A stretch of DNA of 64,000 bases, from positions 55,422-119,421 of the forward strand of contig CANOVJ010000005.1 of the NCBI GenBank assembly GCA_947570615.1, in the 5' to 3' direction. The notes beneath the pieces were generated by a model, which was not told the DNA's origin, did no database searches, and worked only from the letters and a program-made list of their open reading frames with translations. Source of the stretch: an uncultured Lachnospiraceae bacterium (GTDB lineage Bacteria; Bacillota; Clostridia; Lachnospirales; Lachnospiraceae). Shown here one piece after another: positions 1-7,569 of this stretch (position 1 is the stretch's first letter; every line of letters starts with the position of its first letter). Made by a program: the position numbers and the translations under genes.

Positions 1-1410
1 TCCAATAGCCATTATCTGGATACCATCGAAACCCTGCATACGCTGGAGCGCTACGACGGGGATTATCTGAGCGACTATCTCTATCAGGCGGACATCACCA
101 TAAATTACCGTTATTTCCGCTCGGAGTTTCTCTTTGCTCCCCTGAAAACCCTGTCCCTGAAGCAGAACTCCTCAAACCTGGCCTTTCAGGAATCCGGCGC
201 AGGCCTTTCCTTTGACAGACGGAAAGGCTACGGAACGGAATATAAGGCTTCCTTCTATCAGCTCAATGCGGGGGATGCGCTCTTTGAAGAATTTTTAGAT
301 CAGGCGGAGTATTACCCGCAGGAGGAAATCCCGGAGGGGCTCTTTCGGATGCTGCGGGAGCGAACCGGCGTCAGCCTTGATATGGATGATCTGTCCGCCT
401 ACCGTCAGACGGTTTGGGACTGTTATACAGAGGAAGTGGCGCTCTCACCAGAGGCCCGGGCATATCTTACGGAAATCACAGCCGGATGCCGCACACAGGC
501 CCAGCGGCTTCGGGCTATCGAGCGGGAGCTCTCCACCTTCACCTATACCCGCAGCCCCGGAAGCCTGCCGGAGCAGATTCATAACGCCGCAGGATTTCTG
601 GACTATTTCCTGCTGGAAAAGAAGGAAGGCTACTGCAACCACTTTGCCACGGCCTTCGTACTCCTGGCAAGAGCCCAGGGACTTCCCGCCCGCTTCGTCC
701 AGGGCTTCTGTGTCCCCATAAAGGGAAAGACACAGGCAGACGTCTATTCCGGCATGGCCCACGCCTGGCCGGAGGTCTACTTCGAGGGAATCGGCTGGAT
801 CCCCTTTGAGCCCACCCCCGGATACTCGGAAATACGATACGCCTCCTGGGCACCTCGAAACAGAGACGCAGGATCTGCCTCCAGCCTTCCGGCCCCCTCG
901 CCCCTGCCGGAAAAGGAGCGGGATTCGCTTCGCGCCTCCCTTCTGAAGGAGACTGAGGCCCCGCCGGAATCCGAAGGTTCCTCCGGAGAGAATTCCTTCA
1001 GACAGATTCTGCGCACCCTGCTTCTGGCCCTTTTGTCGATTCTGGGCGCGGGCGTCCTGCTTCTTTTCCTGAGCGGTCTGGTGAGCCGCCGCCGTTACCG
1101 GAAAATGCCCCCGTCCCTGAAATTCAAGGCGCTGGTTGCCGCAAATCTGCGGATTCTATCGCTTCTGGGATATAAGAGGAAAAAAACGGAGACACTGGCG
1201 GAATTTAAAGACCGCGTACTGCCTTCCCTTCCTGAAAAGGAGAATCTGGCGTTTCTGAACAGCTATGAGGATTTTCTGTACGGGGAGCAGGAAATAACTC
1301 TCCTTATCCTGGAGGATACCGCGAACGCGCGGGGACGTCTTATGCGGCTTTTGAAGCAGAAAAAACGGTGGACATATCTCTTTTTCAGGATGATCACTGT
1401 GGGGAGGTAA
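1..1410 (+). CDS. Transglutaminase-like membrane protein (TgpA type), 5' end outside window
   Basis: The frame is open from base 1, so the gene starts before the window; the first internal Met (349) is not the start. About 469 residues are visible. A transglutaminase core is clear: the nucleophile Cys at 634-636 sits in EGYCNHFATAFVLLAR, followed by the His motif GMAHAWPEVY and then WIPFEPTPG. After a Pro/Ser/Glu-rich linker there is one transmembrane helix (about 1018-1090) and a charged C-terminal domain resembling DUF4129. This architecture is that of TgpA/YebA-like proteins, which have N-terminal membrane helices (missing here) and an extracytoplasmic thiol-protease or transglutaminase core. 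The substrate is unknown. Such genes usually follow a MoxR ATPase and a DUF58 protein, which would lie off the left edge. Confidence 0.85.
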   Translation, partial: SNSHYLDTIETLHTLERYDGDYLSDYLYQADITINYRYFRSEFLFAPLKTLSLKQNSSNLAFQESGAGLSFDRRKGYGTEYKASFYQLNAGDALFEEFLDQAEYYPQEEIPEGLFRMLRERTGVSLDMDDLSAYRQTVWDCYTEEVALSPEARAYLTEITAGCRTQAQRLRAIERELSTFTYTRSPGSLPEQIHNAAGFLDYFLLEKKEGYCNHFATAFVLLARAQGLPARFVQGFCVPIKGKTQADVYSGMAHAWPEVYFEGIGWIPFEPTPGYSEIRYASWAPRNRDAGSASSLPAPSPLPEKERDSLRASLLKETEAPPESEGSSGENSFRQILRTLLLALLSILGAGVLLLFLSGLVSRRRYRKMPPSLKFKALVAANLRILSLLGYKRKKTETLAEFKDRVLPSLPEKENLAFLNSYEDFLYGEQEITLLILEDTANARGRLMRLLKQKKRWTYLFFRMITVGR

Positions 1411-1449
1411 CGCGGGCTTCATCAAAATGCTTTTTTAACGCTTTATGTC

Positions 1450-1478
1450 TTGCAAACAATAATCACTTCTTATATGAT
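1450..1478 (+). promoter_or_regulatory. Sigma-A type promoter for the IMP synthesis pair
   Basis: TTGCAA at 1450-1455 and TATGAT at 1473-1478 are separated by 17 bases, with a start codon 24 bases after the -10. The leader is therefore very short and leaves no room for a purine riboswitch. Confidence 0.65.
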
Positions 1479-1501
1479 TAAGAAAAAAGGAGGGACAGGA
1501 A

Positions 1502-2215
1502 ATGAAGTTATTATCGCTCGCCAGAGAGCTCTCAGAGAACGCCTATCCGGGCAGGGGGATTGTGATCGGAAAATCCGCCGACGCCAGAGCGGCCGTGATC
1601 GCTTACTTTATCATGGGCAGAAGCACCAACAGCCGCAACCGCGTCTTTGTGACGGAAGGGGACGGAATCAGGACCCAGTGCCACGATCCGGCCAAAATGC
1701 AGGATCCAAGTCTTGTCATCTATGCGCCTGTGCGAGTGCTCGGGCACAGAACCATCGTAACCAACGGGGATCAGACCGACACCATCTACGACGGACTTAA
1801 AGGTGGGCTGACCTTTGAACAGGCGCTGCGCAGCCGTGAATTTGAACCGGACGGGCCCAACTACACTCCCAGGATCTCAGGGCTGGTCTCTGTAGCGGAC
1901 GGTAATTTCAATTATTTTCTGTCCATCTTAAAGAGCAATAACGGAAATCCCGACGCATGCCACAGATTTACCTTTTCCTATGAGAATCCTGCTGCCGGAC
2001 AGGGACATTTTATCCACACCTACATGCACGATGGCAATCCCCTCCCCAGCTTCCAGGGAGAGCCCAAACCGGTGGAATTATCCGGCTCCATCGACGAATT
2101 TACAGGGCAGCTCTGGGAAAGCCTGAACGAGGAGAATAAGGTATCGCTGTTCGTGAGATATATCTATCTGTCGGACAGAAGCTTTGAGACAAGGATCATG
2201 AATAAAAATCAATAG
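1502..2215 (+). CDS. IMP cyclohydrolase, PurO family
   Basis: A 237-residue protein matching the archaeal-type IMP cyclohydrolase family (PurO, PF07826). Recognisable features are the N-terminal SENAYPGRGIVIG, the conserved YFIMGRSTNSRNRVF segment and the GPNYTPRISG stretch. It closes the ring of FAICAR to give IMP, the last step of de novo purine synthesis. The ATG follows a strong AAGGAGGGA site. The AICAR transformylase gene comes next, so the two replace the usual fused PurH. The family identification is by eye. Confidence 0.8.
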   Translation: MKLLSLARELSENAYPGRGIVIGKSADARAAVIAYFIMGRSTNSRNRVFVTEGDGIRTQCHDPAKMQDPSLVIYAPVRVLGHRTIVTNGDQTDTIYDGLKGGLTFEQALRSREFEPDGPNYTPRISGLVSVADGNFNYFLSILKSNNGNPDACHRFTFSYENPAAGQGHFIHTYMHDGNPLPSFQGEPKPVELSGSIDEFTGQLWESLNEENKVSLFVRYIYLSDRSFETRIMNKNQ

Positions 2216-2263
2216 CCACGCAAAAACAGTCGCGCGCCGCCAAAGACGCGGCATGGAGGTACT

Positions 2264-3442
2264 ATGAACGAAATTCAACTGAAATACGGATGCAACCCCA
2301 ACCAGAAGCCTTCCCGGATCTTCATGGGGAACGGCGGGGAGCTTCCCGTGACCGTCCTGAACGGAAAACCGGGCTATATCAACTTTCTGGACGCCTTTAA
2401 CGGATGGCAGCTTGTAAAGGAGTTAAAAAAGGCCACAGGGCTTCCTGCCGCCACCTCCTTCAAGCATGTTTCCCCTGCCGGGGCCGCGGTGGGCCTTCCC
2501 CTGACGCCGACTCTGGCGAAGATCTACTGGGTGGACGACCTGGGAGATCTCTCCCCTCTGGCCTGCGCCTACGCAAGAGCCAGAGGCGCGGACCGGATGT
2601 CCTCCTTCGGGGATTTCATCGCCCTGTCGGATGTGTGCGATGAGGATACCGCCAGGCTGATTAAGAGAGAGGTTTCCGACGGCGTGATCGCGCCGGGCTA
2701 CACCGATCAGGCATTGGAGCTTTTAAAGGCCAAGAAAAAGGGAAATTATAATGTCATCCGGATCGATCCCTCCTATGAGCCCGCCCCCATCGAACGCAAG
2801 CAGGTGTATGGCATTACTTTTGAACAGGGGAGAAACGAGCTGGACATCGACCAGGATCTGCTCTCCCATATCGTAACACAGAATAAGGACATTCCAAAAT
2901 CCGCCCTGATCGATATGAAGATCGCCCTGATCACTCTGAAATACACCCAGTCCAATTCCGTCTGCTATGTGAAGGAGGGACAGGCCATCGGCATCGGCGC
3001 GGGGCAGCAGTCCCGGATCCACTGCACCCGGCTGGCAGGCCAGAAGGCCGACAACTGGTATCTGCGCCAGGCCCCCCAGGTGCTGGATCTCCAGTTTGTG
3101 GACAGCCTGGGACGGGCCGACAGAGACAACGCCATCGACGTCTACATCGGGGACGAGTATGACGATGTTCTGCGGGAGGGCGAGTGGCAGCAGCGCTTTA
3201 AGGTGAAGCCTCCCGTCTTTACCAGAGAAGAAAAAAGGGCGTGGCTCGACGGCAATCAGAATGTGACCCTCGGCTCCGACGCGTTCTTTCCCTTCTCCGA
3301 CAACATCGAGAGAGCCCACAAGAGCGGCGTGAAATATATCGCCCAGCCCGGCGGCTCCGTCCGGGACGATCTGGTGATCGATTGCTGCGATAAGTATCAG
3401 ATGGTGATGGCGTTTACGGGGATCCGGCTGTTTCATCATTAA
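2264..3442 (+). CDS. Phosphoribosylaminoimidazolecarboxamide formyltransferase, stand-alone
   Basis: A 392-residue protein with the AICAR transformylase hallmark SFKHVSPAGAAVG near residue 66, the YTQSNSVCYVKEGQAIGIGAGQQSR block, and the C-terminal SDAFFPFSDNI...GGSVRDD motif. It transfers a formyl group from 10-formyl-tetrahydrofolate to AICAR. It lacks the N-terminal MGS-like IMP cyclohydrolase domain of bifunctional PurH; that activity is supplied by the gene 48 bases upstream. The start has a GGAGGT site. Complete, no anomalies. Confidence 0.9.
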   Translation: MNEIQLKYGCNPNQKPSRIFMGNGGELPVTVLNGKPGYINFLDAFNGWQLVKELKKATGLPAATSFKHVSPAGAAVGLPLTPTLAKIYWVDDLGDLSPLACAYARARGADRMSSFGDFIALSDVCDEDTARLIKREVSDGVIAPGYTDQALELLKAKKKGNYNVIRIDPSYEPAPIERKQVYGITFEQGRNELDIDQDLLSHIVTQNKDIPKSALIDMKIALITLKYTQSNSVCYVKEGQAIGIGAGQQSRIHCTRLAGQKADNWYLRQAPQVLDLQFVDSLGRADRDNAIDVYIGDEYDDVLREGEWQQRFKVKPPVFTREEKRAWLDGNQNVTLGSDAFFPFSDNIERAHKSGVKYIAQPGGSVRDDLVIDCCDKYQMVMAFTGIRLFHH

Positions 3443-3489
3443 ACCACAGGGTGATTATACATTTGCAGAGCAGGAGATGAATACTGTCT

Positions 3490-4550
3490 ATGGCAAAGGT
3501 GATTGGTATTGGAAATCAGGACTTTGAAAAAATCAGAATGAACGACAGCTTCTATGTGGATAAAACAGATTTTATCCGTCAGTGGTGGGAGTCTGCCGAC
3601 GATGTGACCCTGATCACCCGTCCGGGACGGTTTGGAAAAACTCTGAACATGAGTATGGTTGAGAAGTTTTTCTCCGTGGAGTATGCCGGAAGAGGGGATC
3701 TGAGGGGCTGAACATCTGGAAGGATGAAAAATACCGTAATCTGCAGGGGACATATCCCGTTATATCGATCAGCTTTGCCAGTATAAAGGAGACAAATTAC
3801 GTTTCTGCCCGCAGGAAAATCTGCCAGCTTCTGGTAGATGAATATGTCAGACACAATTATTTACTTAAACAGGATTGCCTGGCAGAGCCTGAAAAGGACT
3901 CCTTTCTCAGGAAAACCATCGACATGGACGATGTGGACGCCACGCTGGCCATCCAACAGCTTTCTCTTTATCTGTCCCGCTTTTATGGAAAAAGGACGAT
4001 CCTTCTTCTGGACGAATACGATACGCCCATGCAGGAGGCTTATGTAAACGGGTACTGGAGAGGGCCATCATGACAGGAATCACAAGGGTCAGTAAGGAAT
4101 CTATCTTTACGGAAACAGCTTGTGAAGGACTGGTATGACGGCTTTTCCTTCGGAGAAAAAAAGGACATCTATAATCCCTGGTCCGTCATCAATTTCCTCA
4201 ACAAAAAGAAAGCGGACGCTTACTGGGCAAATACCAGCTCCAACAGCCTTGCAGGAACACTGATCCGGGAGGGAAGCCCCGATGTTAAGAAAACCTTTGA
4301 ACGTCTGATGCGGGGCGAAAGCTTTTGTGTGGAGCTGGACGAACAGATCGTCTATGATCAGTTAAATGACGACGAACAGGCAATCTGGAGCCTTTTGCTG
4401 GCCAGCGGCTATCTGAAGGTAAAGAGTTTTAACGCTTATATGACCGATTTTGGGCAGTGGAAAAAGGAATACGAACTGGAGCTGACCAATTTTGAAGTGA
4501 AAGTGATGTTTCAGAAAATGATACGGAAATGGGAAAGTGCTGATCGCCGG
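3490..4550 (+). pseudogene. AAA-ATPase-like / PD-(D/E)XK family gene, decayed
   Basis: The start (MAKVIGIGNQDFEKIRMNDS) and the Walker-A-like RPGRFGKTLNMSM identify the AAA-ATPase_like (PF09820) family, common in multiple copies in gut anaerobes. The frame breaks after GRGDLRG (stop near 3711), continues in another frame from 3714 (IWKDEKYRNLQGTYPV, then TILLLDEYDTPMQEAY), and breaks again at about 4045. The ERAIMTGITRVSKESIF segment and then KDWYDGFSFGEKKDIYNPWS are joined by internal deletions. The C-terminal nuclease domain expected after FEVKVMFQKMIRKW is absent. I see one frameshift, two internal deletions and a 3' truncation. It has no function as it stands. Confidence 0.85.
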
Positions 4551-4586
4551 CGCGCCCAAAACACCCAGAACCGAAAGGAACAACCC

Positions 4587-4784
4587 ATGACCCACCCGGA
4601 AGATATCATTCAAATGCTCGACTCCATGACCAGCTCAGGAGTCAGCCGCATAAAAGTAGAGACAGCCGATTCCCTGGAGGAGGGCTGCGCCCAAAAATCT
4701 TATCATCACGGAAGATGCGACGTGGGAAGCCCCTTTGCCACGGGAAAGCTCTTTGATCTGGAGGAGCAGGAAAACGATGATTGA
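4587..4784 (+). CDS. Small protein of unknown function, 65 residues
   Basis: An ATG at 4587 lies 7 bases after GAAAGGAA and opens a 65-codon frame, acidic at the C-terminus. It is in frame with the last piece of the upstream pseudogene, but its own Shine-Dalgarno site and composition suggest an independent gene. The C-terminal GRCDVGSPFATGKLFDL looks like a conserved motif rather than random sequence, yet I cannot assign a family. Alternatively it is only readthrough of the pseudogene. No membrane segment or signal peptide. Confidence 0.5.
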   Translation: MTHPEDIIQMLDSMTSSGVSRIKVETADSLEEGCAQKSYHHGRCDVGSPFATGKLFDLEEQENDD

Positions 4785-4888
4785 ATCAGCGCTTCCTCAG
4801 AAATTTTTAAGATGCATAAATTCCTTAAATGTAGTATAGTAAAAATGGGATTTTTAACAAATTATATTACAGATAAGGAGAATGTGAA

Positions 4889-5773
4889 ATGGCCTTTTGT
4901 ATTATTACCGATTCTGCTTCCGATGTTCCGGAACATGTGATAAAAGAATACAATTTACATGTGATACCCACGCCTGTTACCATAGAAGGAAAAGATTATT
5001 TCGACGGGGAGACCATCTTCCCGGATGATTTTTACAGAATACAGGCTGAGGGCAAAGATATCACCACCTATCATGTCAGTCAGTATATGTTTCACGAGCA
5101 TTTCCTCCCCTTCGCCCAGCGTGGGGACGAGGTGCTTTATCTTTGCTTCTCCACAGGCATTGCCGGAACCTACAACGCCGCAAAGCTGGCCTTTGAGGAA
5201 GTCCTGGAGGAATACCCCGATTTTAAACTTACCATAATCGATACGAAATGCGCCTCCCTGGGCTACGGCCTGGTCGCGGAGCGGCTCCTTCACATGCAGC
5301 GAAACGGCGCGCCCGCAGAGCTTCTGATCGAGGCGGCCCACTTCTTCTGCGAGCACATGGAGCATGCGGTTACCGTTTCGGAGCTGGACTATCTCTTTAA
5401 GGGCGGAAGGCTCACCAGAACCTCCTTCCTTGCGGGCACCGTGCTGGATATCAAGCCCATCATCATCGTGGATGAAAACGGATCCCTGAAGGCCGTGGAA
5501 AAGACCCGGGGCTGGAAGAGAGCCCAGAAAAGAATTCTGGACATGGTAGGGGAAAAGGGAAAGAATCTGGAAAGCCAGGTGATCGGCGCCTGCTACGGAA
5601 TGGACAGGGAGGCCTTCGACTTTCTCAAAAGCGAGCTCATAAACAGATACCATGTAAAGGGGATCCTGGAGGGCCGGGTGGGGTGTGCCATCGGCGCACA
5701 CACAGGCCCCAGCATTCTGGGAATCGTATTCTTAAACGAGACGGAAGGTAAATTCGACGAATATCTGAAATAA
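4889..5773 (+). CDS. DegV family fatty-acid-binding protein
   Basis: A 294-residue protein of normal DegV length. The N-terminus FCIITDSASDVP and the FSTGIAGTYNAAKLA segment are typical of the lipid-binding pocket, followed by LFKGGRLTRTSFLAG and IGAHTGPSILGIVF near the C-terminus. DegV (FakB) proteins bind one fatty acid and present it to the kinase FakA for phosphorylation; no FakA gene is nearby. The start has an AAGGAG site. The next gene begins about 35 bases later. Confidence 0.9.
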   Translation: MAFCIITDSASDVPEHVIKEYNLHVIPTPVTIEGKDYFDGETIFPDDFYRIQAEGKDITTYHVSQYMFHEHFLPFAQRGDEVLYLCFSTGIAGTYNAAKLAFEEVLEEYPDFKLTIIDTKCASLGYGLVAERLLHMQRNGAPAELLIEAAHFFCEHMEHAVTVSELDYLFKGGRLTRTSFLAGTVLDIKPIIIVDENGSLKAVEKTRGWKRAQKRILDMVGEKGKNLESQVIGACYGMDREAFDFLKSELINRYHVKGILEGRVGCAIGAHTGPSILGIVFLNETEGKFDEYLK

Positions 5774-5808
5774 GCTCTTCGAGCTTCGAAAGGAGCATGG
5801 CTGTCATT

Positions 5809-6543
5809 ATGCTTGAGGTCAGAAATCTTGTATTCCATCCCCTTGAAAACGGTTTGGAAATCAGTATCATAGAAAACATAAGCTTTACGGTGGAGCAGGG
5901 AGAGATGCTGGTGATCACCGGCCCCAACGGGGGCGGAAAGTCCACGGTGGCAAGGCTTCTTATGGGGATCGAGACCCCGGACAGCGGAGAGATCCTGCTC
6001 GACGGGGTGGATATCACCGGCTGGAGCATCGCCCAGAGAGCCAACGCAGGGATAGGCTTTGCTTTTCAGCAGCCTCCCAGATTTAAGGGTATGACAGTGA
6101 AAAGGCTTCTCTCCATCGCCGCCGGCTGTGAACTGCCGGAAAGCAGATGCTGCGATTACTTAAGCGCCGTAGGATTATGCGCCAGGGAATATCTGGACCG
6201 GGAGGTGGATAATACCCTCTCCGGCGGGGAAATGAAGCGGCTGGAGATTGCAACGGTCCTTGCCAGGCCCCATAAGCTTTGTATTTTTGACGAACCGGAG
6301 GCCGGGATCGATCTCTGGAGCTTTTCCATGCTGGTGGATCAGTTCAGAAGGCTTCACGCGGAAAAAAAACAAAGCCTGATCCTTATCTCCCATCAGGAAA
6401 AAATCATACAGATGGCAGACCGGATCATGGTCATCCGGGACGGAAGGGTGGCTGCCCTGGGCCCCGGAGACGAGGTTCTCCCGCAGCTTTTAGGCGGTGA
6501 AAAGGACTGCGGCTGCACAGCAAATTCACCCTGCCGGGCATAA
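5809..6543 (+). CDS. SufC-like ATPase of a minimal Fe-S assembly system (SmsC type)
   Basis: An ABC ATPase of about 244 residues with Walker A GPNGGGKST, signature LSGGEMKRLEIA and the FDEPEAGIDLWSF Walker B/D-loop typical of SufC. With the SufB-like gene downstream it forms the two-gene minimal SUF system (SMS) found in anaerobes, without SufD, SufS or SufU. An upstream ATG at 5797 is only one base from AGGAG, too close, so I prefer the ATG at 5809, although its spacing is long. The C-terminus carries an unusual Cys-rich tail (DCGC...C). It probably drives scaffold rearrangement in Fe-S cluster synthesis. Confidence 0.8.
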   Translation: MLEVRNLVFHPLENGLEISIIENISFTVEQGEMLVITGPNGGGKSTVARLLMGIETPDSGEILLDGVDITGWSIAQRANAGIGFAFQQPPRFKGMTVKRLLSIAAGCELPESRCCDYLSAVGLCAREYLDREVDNTLSGGEMKRLEIATVLARPHKLCIFDEPEAGIDLWSFSMLVDQFRRLHAEKKQSLILISHQEKIIQMADRIMVIRDGRVAALGPGDEVLPQLLGGEKDCGCTANSPCRA

Positions 6544-6624
6544 ACCCTTTCAGGCATAAACCCGGTTGGCTATAAAACCTGTTGGGCATATAAATAAGAC
6601 TTTCAGACAGAAAGGAAGAAAACA
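6544..6624 (+). repeat. Imperfect tandem repeats between smsC-like and smsB-like genes
   Basis: The short gap contains about four degenerate copies of a GGCATAAACCC-like unit with a period of roughly 15-18 bases (GGGCATAAACCC, GGCATAAACCC, GGCTATAAAACC, GGGCATATAAA). It ends in the AAAGGAAG ribosome site of the next gene. No hairpin with a T-run is present, so the operon probably reads through. Confidence 0.6.
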
Positions 6625-7551
6625 GTGGCAAATCTGGATCAGATCACAGAGTCGGTTCTCACGCAGATAGACGGCGGGGGCTTCCGGCAGGAAGGGGCAT
6701 ACAATTTAAGATACAATGGATATTCCCTGTGCCATGGAAACACAGAGCACATTACCATTAAACGAAAAGAGGACAGAGAAGGGATCGACGTTTACATCAG
6801 CGGCCAGACAAAAGGGGAGCAGGTTCACATCCCCGTGGTGGTGTCCGCCTCCGGAATCACGGACGAGGTTTACAACGATTTTTATATCGAGGACGGAGCG
6901 CAGGTTACCATCGTGGCAGGCTGCGGCATCCACAACAGCGGCTGCAACGACAGCCGCCATGACGGGATTCACTCCTTTCATGTGGGAAAGGACGCCAACG
7001 TTCGTTATGAGGAAAAGCACTATGGCGAGGGAGAGGGAACCGGCGCAAGGATCTTAAATCCGGTGACCAGGATCTATATGGATGAGCGTTCCGTCTTTAC
7101 CCTGGACACGGTACAGATCAGAGGGGTAGACTCCACCCGGCGAAAGACAGAGGTTGTGATGGAGGGCGATTCCAGATTATACGTCATGGAAAAGCTGATG
7201 ACCCACGACAGCCAGAGCGCTGTCTCTGATATGGATATCTGCTTAAACGGGCCGGGAAGCTCCGCCCGGATCATTTCCCGCTCGGTAGCCAGAGACAATT
7301 CCCATCAGGTGTTTCACCCCAAAGCCATCGGAAACGCCCTCTGCCATGCCCATATCCAGTGCGATTCCATCATCATGGATCATGCCCGTGTCTGCTCCAT
7401 CCCTGAGATCGACGCCAGGCACGTGGACGCGGCCATCATCCATGAGGCGGCCATCGGAAGGATCAACAGCGAACAGCTGATCAAGCTAAATACCTTCGGT
7501 CTCAGCGAGGAAGCGGCGGAGGCCATCATCATAGAAAATTTCCTAAACTAA
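6625..7551 (+). CDS. SufB/SufD-like scaffold of a minimal Fe-S assembly system (SmsB type)
   Basis: A 308-residue SufBD-fold protein with a GTG start at 6625 preceded by AAAGGAAG. It is shorter than classical SufB (about 470). The β-helix core carries CGIHNSGCNDSRHDGIHSF with two Cys and two His, and the C-terminal IDARHVDAAIIHEAAIGRINSEQLIKL with AIGRI, as in SufB family C-termini. It is the expected partner of the ATPase upstream, forming a BC complex that assembles Fe-S clusters. The lack of SufD suggests a homodimeric scaffold (inference). Confidence 0.8.
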   Translation: MANLDQITESVLTQIDGGGFRQEGAYNLRYNGYSLCHGNTEHITIKRKEDREGIDVYISGQTKGEQVHIPVVVSASGITDEVYNDFYIEDGAQVTIVAGCGIHNSGCNDSRHDGIHSFHVGKDANVRYEEKHYGEGEGTGARILNPVTRIYMDERSVFTLDTVQIRGVDSTRRKTEVVMEGDSRLYVMEKLMTHDSQSAVSDMDICLNGPGSSARIISRSVARDNSHQVFHPKAIGNALCHAHIQCDSIIMDHARVCSIPEIDARHVDAAIIHEAAIGRINSEQLIKLNTFGLSEEAAEAIIIENFLN

Positions 7552-7569
7552 AGCAAGGTGGAAGCGAAA

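Noticed and set aside
349-1410. Start of the transglutaminase gene at Met 349
   Set aside because: The same frame is open without a stop back to base 1 and encodes a plausible domain, so the true start lies outside.
1411-1501. Purine riboswitch ahead of the IMP genes
   Set aside because: The promoter leaves a leader of fewer than 25 bases; no aptamer can fit.
2723-3439. Long open frame on the minus strand opposite the AICAR transformylase
   Set aside because: Shadow of the strongly coding plus strand; no ribosome site or recognisable motif.
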